A DNA stretch of 64,000 bases from Mobilisporobacter senegalensis (GTDB taxonomy: Bacteria; Bacillota; Clostridia; Lachnospirales; Lachnospiraceae): the NCBI RefSeq assembly GCF_003752155.1, contig NZ_RJVG01000007.1:124001-188000 (forward strand). Reading direction: 5' to 3'. Both the position numbers and the translations under genes were made by a program. The notes below the pieces were generated by a model, which worked only from the letters and a program-made list of their open reading frames with translations, ran no database searches and had not been told where the DNA came from. Numbering within the stretch: position 1 is the first letter of the stretch; every line of letters begins with the position of its first letter. Positions 46,148-54,841 of this stretch are shown here, in pieces.

Positions 46148-48061
46148 TTAACTTAATCCCATCTTCTGCCTCTTCTTTAAGATATGGGCTTCTATATCAT
46201 TTGCTACCTGCACCGGATCATCTCCAAGGGCAATTTTCCCTCCCGTAAGACTTTCCACATCCTCTGTCACAAGTTTTACCAGATCAGGTGCACCTGTGAT
46301 AAACGGTGTTGGCGACAGATGGGTATATGCTCCATATGCAACTGCAAAGATACCGTCTATGGTAGCTTTTTGTTCCATCCATTCCGGAGCTGTCACAGCA
46401 ATTGGTAAATCTGAAATATCTACATCCAAATGATCTGCTAATGCTGTAACTAACATTGATATCCTACCTGTGTCTGTACAAGTACCAAAGCTCAATACCG
46501 GTGGAATTCCAAGTGCTTTACATACTCCTTTTAGCCCTTCACCAGCTTCATTGGCTGCATCCAGACTGCACATGCCCGCAACTTCTAAACCATGGTTACC
46601 ACATCCGCCGGCAACTACAAGTATGTCCTTTTTTATCAGCTGCTTCGTAAGATTCACTGTATTCCAATCCTGGGGGCCATTGCGAAGTGTACTGCAATTT
46701 GCTAATGCTACCACTCCTTTGATCTGTCCGCTTGCAATAACATCCACTAAATTATTAAGATCATTTCCTATTGCCTTTAAAACAGCTTCTGTTGAAAATC
46801 CGGCAATCGCCTTTCTCTTGTGTTTTGGAACCATTGGTTTTATATTATCATGTCTCTTCTTAAAATTTTCTATTGCAATATTAATGCACTGTTCTGCCAT
46901 CTCTTCAGCTTTCCCCGGATAATATGGCATCTCATGATCTGCACCCGGTACCCCAATAATTGTACTTACACTAACAAGAGCAACTTGATATTTTTCCGCA
47001 TATTGATCAATTGCCGGCGGAGAACAGTTTTCCTCCATGACAAGGGCATCCACAGTACCGGTTGCAAGGAATGGCTCTATAGCTAACCAGTTACCCATCA
47101 ATCCAACAAATACATCATCCACTTCAAATCTTTGAAGCATCTCCTGACCAGTTTCAATGGAACCTACAATATGGATTCCCTTTGCTCCTGCCTGTCTGGC
47201 TAAATCCTGATATTCCTTCATTTTGGCTTTTTGTAAAGTTGCTACACCGATCCATGGCTGATGTCCATTAAAAGCAATATTTACATAATCGGGGTCCATA
47301 ATACCCAGATCAACATCTACTTCATGAGGCATTGGAGTTCCAAACAGGATATCCTGAGTCATTTCTAATCCAATTTGTGCAGTATAGATTGTAGACAATC
47401 CCAATCGCAGTGCTTTTTTTGCTAAGGATACATAATCACCATCCACATTGGTCAAACAACTTGCGATGGAAAGTTCTACTTCATGTTGAACACCAGAAGG
47501 ATTTATGTGCAGATCCTTCCATAATGGAATCCTTTTCTTAGGGGCAAACGCTTTAACCATGACACTTTCCTGATCCGGATTAATTTTCATCTCTCTGTCA
47601 AGGAGTTCTGCTAATTGTATCGCCATCTGATTAATACTCTGCTTTGTATCAATACCTGTTTGTTCACACATCCATTTTAGTTTGTCCTCATCTGTTATTT
47701 TAAAAGTTGTCTTCCCTTCACCGGTAGCTTTTAATGTTCGAAAGGCTTCGTATGCATGATGGGCATAGGTTGCCGCACCCATAATATTTCGCATAAGCAG
47801 GTTTCTCATTGCCATGGCATCCGGTCCAATACCACAGACTCCTTTAAAAGCTTGTGCCTTCTCGCTGATTCTGCAGGGCCCTTGAGTACATAGCTGACAA
47901 CTAAGCCCTTCCAAACAAAACTTACATCGAATCTTCTCCTGATCTTCCCATCTGGAAAATACACTGGAAAGTCCGTCCTTTTTAATACGAATAAGCATTT
48001 CTTCTACTGAATCGTGATAACTTACACGTCCCTCAAGTTTTTCTAAAATTGTCTCTGCCAT
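46148..48061 (-). CDS. cooS: Divergent carbon-monoxide-dehydrogenase-family protein (CooS-like)
   Basis: A 637-residue CooS homologue. Cys positions: C46, C49, C55, C58, C63, C76. Compared with Ni-CODH (C39, C47, C48, C51, C56, C70 in the Carboxydothermus enzyme) the B-cluster set is intact but the second D-cluster cysteine is Ser54, and an extra C49 appears. For the C-cluster, H267 (NGHQP), C346 (MEENC), and cysteines in ANCSTLRNG, AGGCGNHG and GTCTDTGR are present, as is the lysine motif APEWMEQKA, but the CC of the canonical GICCTxNE is replaced by GSIETGQE (S301-I302). So it may not oxidise CO. No CooF, CooC or acetyl-CoA synthase genes adjoin. Permease gene upstream. Confidence 0.85.
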   Translation of the reverse strand: MAETILEKLEGRVSYHDSVEEMLIRIKKDGLSSVFSRWEDQEKIRCKFCLEGLSCQLCTQGPCRISEKAQAFKGVCGIGPDAMAMRNLLMRNIMGAATYAHHAYEAFRTLKATGEGKTTFKITDEDKLKWMCEQTGIDTKQSINQMAIQLAELLDREMKINPDQESVMVKAFAPKKRIPLWKDLHINPSGVQHEVELSIASCLTNVDGDYVSLAKKALRLGLSTIYTAQIGLEMTQDILFGTPMPHEVDVDLGIMDPDYVNIAFNGHQPWIGVATLQKAKMKEYQDLARQAGAKGIHIVGSIETGQEMLQRFEVDDVFVGLMGNWLAIEPFLATGTVDALVMEENCSPPAIDQYAEKYQVALVSVSTIIGVPGADHEMPYYPGKAEEMAEQCINIAIENFKKRHDNIKPMVPKHKRKAIAGFSTEAVLKAIGNDLNNLVDVIASGQIKGVVALANCSTLRNGPQDWNTVNLTKQLIKKDILVVAGGCGNHGLEVAGMCSLDAANEAGEGLKGVCKALGIPPVLSFGTCTDTGRISMLVTALADHLDVDISDLPIAVTAPEWMEQKATIDGIFAVAYGAYTHLSPTPFITGAPDLVKLVTEDVESLTGGKIALGDDPVQVANDIEAHILKKRQKMGLS

Positions 48062-48144
48062 AATAACCTCCGTTTATCATTTATTCTTTTTTAATATGTC
48101 CATTCATATAATTTAAATGCAAAATTTCCCTTAAATAAATTCAA

Positions 48145-49581
48145 CTAACTTTTCTCTTTCTCTCTCTTTGTAAGTTCATCTGAAATCTCCATGGATAACT
48201 GTTCTCTATTTTGCTTATAAAGTCCTTGCATTTTCTCCTTATGAGCTGTCCTGTATCTCAAAATAAGATAGATGACCCCATATATTCCCGTCATAACAAT
48301 TCCTGCTATAAAGCCAGAACTCTGACCGGGAACTAATGGCATGGAAAAAATTGATATCAGTAAGCATATTAAAACAATGAGAGATGTATAAGGATAGCCG
48401 CACATCTGGCACTTTCCATCTGAAGGGAATCCATTCTTTTTACGATACCTGATATGGGTGGCAACAATTACTGTATAAGCAAATAAAAGAGAAAATCCAC
48501 CTGAACTAATTAAGAAAATATAAACCTCAGGAAGCAATAACCCAAATCCAAGAGCTAAAAGCATTGCAAATCCTGAAAATAAAATCCCCCTAAACGGAAT
48601 ATCCGTTTTCTCCTTTAACCATACAGGAGCCTGTCCCACTTCTGCCAAAGACCGCATCATTCTTCCCAGCCCAAACATAGCTGCCAGCATAGTAGAAAGA
48701 ATCGCTGTGATTAATACAATGTTAATTGCTGTTCCGGCCCACCCCATTCCCCAACGGTTTAAAGCTGCTACCATTGGGCTTGTATCATCTGTAAGTGTTG
48801 CTGTTGGAATGAGGGGAAGTAATAAACCAATTGACAAAACATAGAATCCAACAAGACAAAAAACAGTATATCGAATTGCTTTAGGTACTGTTTCCGATGG
48901 ATTATCTGTTTCGGATGCTGCCAATCCGATCACTTCAAAACCTGCATAAGAAAACATAACAAGAAGCATACTCCCTGCAATTCCTCCAATCCCTCCTGGA
49001 ATGAAAGAACGGTTTGATAATTCGCCTGCTCCTATTCCTTTGGTTCCGGGAATACCTCCAGTGATCAATAGTATGGCTATTATAATGAATATAAAAATTG
49101 CCAATATTTTTACAGCCGCCAGACCACTTTCCAATTTACTTAGTTTATCTGCACCTAATAAATTAAGCAGCGTTACTCCGACTATAATGAAACTTCCCAG
49201 GACTGCAATTGATATTCCCGGAGACCATTGACGTATCAATATAGAAACCGCTGTTGCCTCACTTGACATGGCTAATACCATACCCGTCCAGTATACCCAT
49301 CCTACGACAAATCCCACACCAGGACCATATGCCTCTGTTGCATAAGTTCGAAAAGATCCTGCTGTCGGGTTGTGTACTGTCATCTCAGACAAGGCATAAA
49401 GGATAAAATAAACTAATACTCCTCCAATAATAAAAGATAATAAAATGGAGGGGCCTGCTGCTCTGATAGCTACAGATGAGCCCAGAAAAAAAGAACCACC
49501 TATTACAGTCCCTAATGCCATCATCGTTAGCTGCCAAGCTGACAAACCTTTCGAATGTTTCCCTTTGTTTTTATTCTCCAT
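48145..49581 (-). CDS. Amino acid permease (APC family)
   Basis: A 478-residue permease with about 12 helices. The first helix motif ALGTVIGGSFFLGSSVAIR and SYAGFEVIGLAASETDNPSE are diagnostic for the APC superfamily. Charged C-terminal tail (KREKEKS). Its substrate, probably a neutral or basic amino acid, is unknown. Separated from the CooS-like gene by 83 bases; the two may be cotranscribed. ATG preceded by a weak site. Confidence 0.9.
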   Translation of the reverse strand: MENKNKGKHSKGLSAWQLTMMALGTVIGGSFFLGSSVAIRAAGPSILLSFIIGGVLVYFILYALSEMTVHNPTAGSFRTYATEAYGPGVGFVVGWVYWTGMVLAMSSEATAVSILIRQWSPGISIAVLGSFIIVGVTLLNLLGADKLSKLESGLAAVKILAIFIFIIIAILLITGGIPGTKGIGAGELSNRSFIPGGIGGIAGSMLLVMFSYAGFEVIGLAASETDNPSETVPKAIRYTVFCLVGFYVLSIGLLLPLIPTATLTDDTSPMVAALNRWGMGWAGTAINIVLITAILSTMLAAMFGLGRMMRSLAEVGQAPVWLKEKTDIPFRGILFSGFAMLLALGFGLLLPEVYIFLISSGGFSLLFAYTVIVATHIRYRKKNGFPSDGKCQMCGYPYTSLIVLICLLISIFSMPLVPGQSSGFIAGIVMTGIYGVIYLILRYRTAHKEKMQGLYKQNREQLSMEISDELTKREKEKS

Positions 49582-49674
49582 AATCGTTCCTATTTCCCTT
49601 ATCGATAATATTTTTAAATATTATTCCTAAATTGAGAAAATATATTCCATCGAATCTGCCTGGTGTATGACGAT

Positions 49675-49712
49675 AAAAATTCCCTCGAAATTATAATAAT
49701 CGAGGGAATTTT
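49675..49712 (-). terminator. Terminator of the 33-residue gene
   Basis: AAAAATTCCCTCGA pairs with TCGAGGGAATTTT; it begins 4 bases after the stop at 49716 on the minus strand. Confidence 0.8.
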
Positions 49713-49715
49713 AAT

Positions 49716-49817
49716 TTATTTTTGTTTTTTAGCTGAATTCGTAGTTGTATTCTGAGTAGATGTCTTATTGGATGTCTGTTTCTTTTTTGGTGCCTTTTTT
49801 GGATTTTTATCTCCCAT
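49716..49817 (-). CDS. 33-residue lysine/threonine-rich basic protein
   Basis: ATG at 49815-49817 with AGAAGGAAG site. The product begins MGDKNPKKAPKKKQTSN and ends in KKQK; about a third of residues are Lys, many others Thr/Ser/Asn, no hydrophobic segment. It has its own promoter (49904-49932) and terminator, so it is a complete small transcription unit. Its nature (nucleic-acid binding, spore-core or ribosome-associated) is unknown; similar tiny basic proteins are annotated as hypothetical in Clostridia. Confidence 0.7.
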   Translation of the reverse strand: MGDKNPKKAPKKKQTSNKTSTQNTTTNSAKKQK

Positions 49818-49903
49818 TAGATCACTTCCTTCTATAGAAATTTATCAGATGACCAGCGGCGCTTCCTTCAAAACTTGTATTGCCGCTTGACCTCAATACT
49901 TAT

Positions 49904-49932
49904 ATTGTATAGTCAATTATAAACCAAGTCAA
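49904..49932 (-). promoter_or_regulatory. Promoter of the 33-residue gene
   Basis: Minus strand TTGACT (49927-49932), 17-base spacer, TACAAT (49904-49909), about 87 bases before the ATG. The region 49818-50027 otherwise shows no gene. Confidence 0.6.
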
Positions 49933-50027
49933 ATAATAATTAAATTTCTTTGCGATATTATTTTGAATTATTCGACAATTTATGTTGACTTTTCGTGCTA
50001 TCCAATTTGATTTTTAATTATTGCATT

Positions 50028-50057
50028 TACAGTATTTAAGTATTTCTAAATACTGTA
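50028..50057 (+). promoter_or_regulatory. 11-bp-arm palindrome upstream of the sigma factor gene
   Basis: TACAGTATTTA and TAAATACTGTA are perfect inverted arms around 8 bases, about 100 bases upstream of the sigma gene. It has the size and symmetry of a dimeric repressor site. Confidence 0.5.
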
Positions 50058-50159
50058 GCCAGAATATAGGAAATACTATTATAAATAATTAAATTTTATT
50101 TTTTCATTTGAGACATTTCATTCTTTTAATTTGTATTATTAGTGAAAGGGGGAATGAAC

Positions 50160-50636
50160 ATGGTATATAATGGCGCCATAAACCCATTAGAACAACTTAT
50201 TAAGACCTATTCCAATATGCTGTTAAAGATTGCCTTCACCTATGTTAAAAATACAGCGGATGCAGAGGATATCGTACAAGATGTTTTTGTAAAGGTATTT
50301 GAAAAGAATCCGGATTTTACCAGTGAAGAACATAGAAAAGCATGGTTGATAAGATCTACTATAAACAAAGCAAAAAACTATTTAAGCTCTTCTATATTTC
50401 GAAAGAACGTTCCATTAGATGAAGAATTAAGCTACTTGCCAAAAGAAGAGAGCAGCGTGCTTGGAGCAGTTATGAATTTGCCGGCAAAATACCGGCTTGT
50501 AATCCATCTATACTATTATGAGGGGTATTCAGCAGAAGAAATTGCTTTGACATTGGGAAAGAGGTCTTCAACGATCCGGACCCAGTTACAGCGGGGAAGA
50601 GCATTACTAAAACAAGAGTTAAAAGGAGAATGGTAA
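50160..50636 (+). CDS. ECF-type RNA polymerase sigma factor
   Basis: A 158-residue sigma factor with region 2 (YSNMLLKIAFTYVKNTADA, EDIVQDVFVKVFEKNPDF) and region 4 (YYYEGYSAEEIALTLG, TIRTQLQRGRALL). GTG at 50142 and ATGs at 50154 and 50160 are in frame; GAAAGGGGG at 50144-50152 makes the ATG at 50160 the likely start. The next gene starts 1 base after its stop and probably codes the anti-sigma factor. Target unknown; a palindrome lies upstream. Confidence 0.9.
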   Translation: MVYNGAINPLEQLIKTYSNMLLKIAFTYVKNTADAEDIVQDVFVKVFEKNPDFTSEEHRKAWLIRSTINKAKNYLSSSIFRKNVPLDEELSYLPKEESSVLGAVMNLPAKYRLVIHLYYYEGYSAEEIALTLGKRSSTIRTQLQRGRALLKQELKGEW

Positions 50637-50637
50637 T

Positions 50638-51951
50638 ATGAAAAAAGATATTTATAAAAAAAGTATGGATCATATAAGATTCAACACTAATTTTGAAGAA
50701 GAAGTAATAAGGTATTGTGAAAATAAAAATTCAAAAAAAGAGAGGATATTGATGAAAAGATTTATTCCTGTTGCAGGTGCTTTAGCTGCAATCCTTTGTC
50801 TTATTGCAGTGAATAACATATTTATCAAGGCCCCCGCAAATATTCCAAATAACGTAAACACAGATTCAAGTATAAATGAATTAAATGCACTTTATGTCAA
50901 AAATTTTACATTGAATAATCACCAGGCTGAGTATAAACTTTTAACTGAAAATGAAGCAAAATCATTGGATTTTTCAACAACAAAAGGGAAGTTATTAACA
51001 GAGACTACAGATGGAATGAAAGTATATCAAATTGCAGATAGAAATGATCTGGTCTATATTCTGATCAACGATGAACTATATCAATTCTTCCGATTCACAG
51101 GGGAAGATGGAAACTATGGATTTTCCGATATTTTATCAATTTATGGAATTCAGAATCCAGATGATATAAAAGAAGTTATTGTAAAATCATCTAATCCTGA
51201 TGAATCAATAAAAGATATCTTATTGACAGATGCAGATATAGAAATGTTCTATAATCAATTATTAACGATGAAATCATTAAAAGAAGAGGAATTTTCAAAA
51301 CAGATTGAAGATAGTGGCTATCAATTTGTTCCGGGGGATGAATTTAAAGAAAGAACAGTACAAATTCTTACATCATCCGGAGAAACTTTAGTATTAAATT
51401 ATAATCCATTGAACAAGTATTTAACTCAGGGAGGCTATGCTTTCTTTGACAAACTGGAAGATAATTTTAATAGCTGGCTGATAAAAACTGCTGAAATTGA
51501 TATAAGCGCTGATTATAGTAATAAGATCATAGATCAGAATATGGAAGGAGAGGCCGCCTCAAAAATCCTTGAATGGGTAAATACAAATGGATATCCTGAT
51601 TATTATGCAGGTGTATATTTAAATGATAATGGAAAAGTTGTAGTATTATTGACTGATGATTCTGCTACAAATAAGGATGAAATCAGAAAAATTGCTTCCA
51701 GTACAGATATAATATTCCAAAAGGCAATTCATTCCTATAATTACTTAACTGAGATTCAAAACAAAATCAGTGAAAAAATGCAAAATGGAGAATTCTCTTT
51801 CATCTCTTCTTCGGGAATTATGGAAGATAAAAACTATATTGAAGTAGGTATTGTATCCGCAAGTGACAGTGAGATCGATGAATTATTAAAACTGGACCCT
51901 ACCGGTTCTGCGATTAAAGTAGTTGATTCTGGAAACTTAAGTATCTATTAA
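50638..51951 (+). CDS. Putative anti-sigma factor / membrane-anchored protein
   Basis: A 437-residue protein with one membrane helix near residues 40-60 (FIPVAGALAAILCLIAVNN), a short cytoplasmic N-terminal part of about 38 residues and a large outside domain. It starts 1 base after the sigma stop. The layout (small inside domain, one helix, sensor outside) matches anti-sigma factors of ECF sigmas, although the inside part is shorter than a classic zinc-ribbon ASD. The outer domain is not recognised. A terminator follows at 51963. Confidence 0.7.
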   Translation: MKKDIYKKSMDHIRFNTNFEEEVIRYCENKNSKKERILMKRFIPVAGALAAILCLIAVNNIFIKAPANIPNNVNTDSSINELNALYVKNFTLNNHQAEYKLLTENEAKSLDFSTTKGKLLTETTDGMKVYQIADRNDLVYILINDELYQFFRFTGEDGNYGFSDILSIYGIQNPDDIKEVIVKSSNPDESIKDILLTDADIEMFYNQLLTMKSLKEEEFSKQIEDSGYQFVPGDEFKERTVQILTSSGETLVLNYNPLNKYLTQGGYAFFDKLEDNFNSWLIKTAEIDISADYSNKIIDQNMEGEAASKILEWVNTNGYPDYYAGVYLNDNGKVVVLLTDDSATNKDEIRKIASSTDIIFQKAIHSYNYLTEIQNKISEKMQNGEFSFISSSGIMEDKNYIEVGIVSASDSEIDELLKLDPTGSAIKVVDSGNLSIY

Positions 51952-51962
51952 TTATTATAGTC

Positions 51963-52007
51963 AAAGAAGGGGCTACGTTTCATTACTTCGTTCGTAGTCC
52001 CTTCTTT
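51963..52007. terminator. Terminator of the sigma operon
   Basis: AAAGAAGGGGCTACG pairs with CGTAGTCCCTTCTTT, followed by TTATT. Confidence 0.8.
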
Positions 52008-52040
52008 TTATTCTGTCAATTACGATGATTAATCAGATAA

Positions 52041-52658
52041 TTATTTTTGTACTTCTTGTTTTCCTGTTACCTTTGATTCTGCATCCATTTTGAAACCAGT
52101 TTTTGCATCATCACTGTTGAAATAAATGTTACCATCCACTGTTGCATCAACTAATTGAAAATCTTTGGTCTCAACATATAAATCGCCCTTAAATGTTCCA
52201 TGCTGGATACTTGCTGCTGGACTTTTAATTGTTAATTTAGGAGCAGTTAATGTAAATCTATTGGTTACTGTCCGATCTTCATCCTGGGTGTAAAGGGCTA
52301 TTTTACGTTGAATCTCATCTTTATTATTCTTAAAATCTCCTTCAAGAACAAGATCTTTATTAAAGCTTAAATCTTTTAAAGCACATATGATCCAGGTTCC
52401 ATCAGTTCCCAGCGCTTTCTCAAAATCTTCTTCTTTATTTACGATAGAAGCTGTTGTTGTTGCATCTGTTTCTTCATCATTTGCATCATCGGTAGTATCA
52501 TCAGCAACATCATCGGTGGTATCATCCGTAGCATCATCCGTATCTTCAGTGGTATCTTCGTTCGTATCTGGAGTAGTGCCATCCTTATTATTACATCCTA
52601 CAAATGCAAATAAAGATGAAATTAATAACGTTAATAAAAACAATCTTTTAATTTTCAT
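52041..52658 (-). CDS. Asp/Thr-rich lipoprotein
   Basis: A 205-residue lipoprotein with lipobox FAFVGC (near residue 22). Residues 30-65 are a run of Thr/Asp repeats (DDATDDTTDDVADDTTDD), the DNA showing short direct repeats around 52480-52560. The C-terminal region contains beta-rich segments (DLYVETKDFQLVDATVDGN) like polymer-forming/bactofilin-type repeats, but too short to be sure. Function unknown. Confidence 0.75.
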   Translation of the reverse strand: MKIKRLFLLTLLISSLFAFVGCNNKDGTTPDTNEDTTEDTDDATDDTTDDVADDTTDDANDEETDATTTASIVNKEEDFEKALGTDGTWIICALKDLSFNKDLVLEGDFKNNKDEIQRKIALYTQDEDRTVTNRFTLTAPKLTIKSPAASIQHGTFKGDLYVETKDFQLVDATVDGNIYFNSDDAKTGFKMDAESKVTGKQEVQK

Positions 52659-52786
52659 AATATTCCTCCTAATTAAGTTAAACTTTGTATTTAGTATTAG
52701 CAGGATTATTTTTATTATTCAAATGTAATTTAGAGTTACTCTATTGTTTATGTAAATTTTTATTTTAAAATTTTCTTTAATAAAAA

Positions 52787-53986
52787 CTAATTATCACATT
52801 TTACTGAATTTTGCTTCATGGCAGCAATCATTACTGTTATAGCATAACCAATTATGAATATTCCTGCTATGATCCATATTCCGGAAAATTTCAAATATGT
52901 AATTGAGAAACTTGAAAATACAGATGCACACATTGCACCCAGTTGAAAAATCAATGAATTTAATGAAAGGATACTTGCTCTTAAATTACCTGGTACTATC
53001 TTATTAATTAAAGTACTTTCTACTACATTACTGGTACCAAACAACATATAAACAGCAACATACCAAAATACAAATTTAACTTCATTTTGTGAAATACCAA
53101 ATAATATAATGCAGGCACCAAGATTGAAACGACAGATATTATATATCTTCCACCACTTGTTTTTAAATTTAATTAATAAAATATTAGAAATAGTATTTCC
53201 AATTGTAATTGCCATAAACCCGAAAAAAGTTATGATTCCTAAAAGCCAGGTGCCATTATTAGTAATATATAATTCTCTAAATGCTGGCTGCCAGTATGTT
53301 TCTACAGTCATTATCATAAATCCAGATAAAAAAACTCCCCCTAAGATCAGTTTGAATTTAGAAGAAGAATGAACCATTGCTCCTCCCTTTTTTAAATGTT
53401 CCCGTAATGGTATTCTTTGTTTCATTTCTTTACTCCCGTCTTCCTTTACAATCATTAGGCATAACAGAAATAAGATAGTCAAAAATAATAATTTTGCAAT
53501 AATACTGGCAATATAATCACCACTTATCTGGGCAATAAATCCTCCCATAATACCGCCAAAAGCAAGCCCCCATCCTTCTAATAATGCAATGCGGGTAGTA
53601 ATTTTAGATAAATGTCCATCCCCTTGTTTCTTAAGAGTCTGATCTATAAACAAGGCATCCAGGCTTCCCGAAGCAAATGCACGGCCTAAACCATTAAAAA
53701 TCATTGCAAGAACTAAATAGGAAAAATTTGTGGCTAATAATATACATAAAAAAGATATAAATTGAAGAAAACAGGAAATTAAAAAAACCACTTTTCGGCC
53801 AAGTAAATCGGCACATATACCACTAGGTAATTCAAAACTTAATAAAGTAATTGAATAGACAATCAATAAAATCGGTAATGTTTGTATATCTGCCCCTTTT
53901 TCCAAGAGAATCAAATTGTGGAGCGGTACTAATAATCCCAATGTGAAACTATTAGTAAACAGAATTATTTGTTGTATTTTATCCAT
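52787..53986 (-). CDS. MFS transporter
   Basis: A 399-residue permease with 12 helices; motif A-like ICADLLGRKVVFLISC after helix 2. The ATG at 53984-53986 follows AGGGGAGG and overlaps the HTH gene stop by 8 bases; a longer reading is rejected. The cotranscribed HTH regulator suggests an inducible drug or metabolite exporter. Substrate unknown. Confidence 0.88.
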   Translation of the reverse strand: MDKIQQIILFTNSFTLGLLVPLHNLILLEKGADIQTLPILLIVYSITLLSFELPSGICADLLGRKVVFLISCFLQFISFLCILLATNFSYLVLAMIFNGLGRAFASGSLDALFIDQTLKKQGDGHLSKITTRIALLEGWGLAFGGIMGGFIAQISGDYIASIIAKLLFLTILFLLCLMIVKEDGSKEMKQRIPLREHLKKGGAMVHSSSKFKLILGGVFLSGFMIMTVETYWQPAFRELYITNNGTWLLGIITFFGFMAITIGNTISNILLIKFKNKWWKIYNICRFNLGACIILFGISQNEVKFVFWYVAVYMLFGTSNVVESTLINKIVPGNLRASILSLNSLIFQLGAMCASVFSSFSITYLKFSGIWIIAGIFIIGYAITVMIAAMKQNSVKCDN

Positions 53987-54554
53987 TTCCTCCCCTTCCT
54001 GTGTTGTAAAGTATGACCGCATATTCCCAGGAAGAGGTCTTTGGGGATGGTTTTTGATGGCTATCAATATATTCTGTTATCAGATCTATTAATTCATCGG
54101 ATTCTTTCTCATTAAGGTGAATTACTCCTGTCATAATGTCTCCCCATTTTTTTATATGCTGATAATTTTTCTCTTCTGTAGCATCAAGCCGTTCTTTCAT
54201 TGAAGTTCTAAATCCATCATACACTCTTGCTATGGAATCCTGTATTAAAACTTCTCTTTGTGATCCACTCTCATCCTCATATTCCAAACCTATCTGAACC
54301 GTTACAAGGGCAGGTCTGTAATAGCTGGCTTTGATTCCGCGGATCATCTCTTGATGATCCAATTCAATTACATCGATAGCTAATAGCTTCTTTATATGAT
54401 GTTGTACTCCGGATGCAGAGATCTGTAATTTATCGGCTAACATCTTGGGAGTCATTGGAGTATTAGAAAGGTTTAATTGACGCAGTATTTGCTGACGGGT
54501 AGGATTCATATATATATTCAATTTTTCCTTCGTATTAAGTTTAATGACTTTCAC
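53979..54554 (-). CDS. ArsR-like winged-helix regulator
   Basis: A 191-residue regulator with an N-terminal winged helix (MNPTRQQILRQLNLS, MLADKLQISASGVQHHIKKL). The C-terminal half has no metal-binding motif and may bind a small molecule. It shares a message with the MFS gene. Its promoter (54597-54626) contains the palindrome ACATTACGTAATGT, a likely autoregulation site. Confidence 0.85.
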   Translation of the reverse strand: MKVIKLNTKEKLNIYMNPTRQQILRQLNLSNTPMTPKMLADKLQISASGVQHHIKKLLAIDVIELDHQEMIRGIKASYYRPALVTVQIGLEYEDESGSQREVLIQDSIARVYDGFRTSMKERLDATEEKNYQHIKKWGDIMTGVIHLNEKESDELIDLITEYIDSHQKPSPKTSSWEYAVILYNTGRGGNG

Positions 54555-54596
54555 AATATTCCTCCGTATCTATTATATACTATTTACATTACATAT

Positions 54597-54626
54597 ATTA
54601 TAACATTACACATTACGTAATGTAAA
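54597..54626 (-). promoter_or_regulatory. Promoter with operator palindrome for the HTH-MFS operon
   Basis: Minus strand TTTACA (54621-54626), 18-base spacer, TATAAT (54597-54602). The perfect palindrome ACATTACGTAATGT (54610-54623) lies over the -35 and spacer; further ATGTAATGTAA copies follow downstream of the -10. This fits repression by the HTH protein. Confidence 0.7.
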
Positions 54627-54641
54627 GTGAAAAATAAAGTG

Positions 54642-54825
54642 ACTGTTGCAAAATATAAGAACATCTGTATAGTAAGAAGACCTTTATATTTCATAGATAA
54701 TTTGTGCGATGTATGTGCGAAAAGCGGCAAGATAGAGAATGCCGCTGCCTTTCGCGCGACGGAGCACAAATTTCTAGAAATATAAAAGTCTTCTAATTTC
54801 AGACAACTGTATTTTGCAACAGCCC
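54642..54825. repeat. MITE-like palindromic element, copy B
   Basis: Begins ACTGTTGCAAAATATAAG and ends TATTTTGCAACAGCCC. The middle is near-identical to copy A at 36439-36626 from AATTTGTGCGATGTATGTGC through GGAGCACAAATTTC. Placed between the HTH-MFS operon and the amine oxidase end. Confidence 0.8.
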
Positions 54826-54841
54826 CCTTATTGGTCTGGAT

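Noticed and set aside
46470-46922. 150-codon plus-strand frame
   Set aside because: Antisense to cooS, with cysteine/serine-rich shadow composition and no ribosome site.
46148-48061. CO dehydrogenase/acetyl-CoA synthase of the Wood-Ljungdahl pathway
   Set aside because: No acsB, acsC/D or cooC nearby, and the protein has altered cluster ligands.
52440-52570. Short direct repeats that might be a CRISPR or tandem-repeat locus
   Set aside because: They encode the Thr/Asp repeats of the lipoprotein in frame; no spacers.
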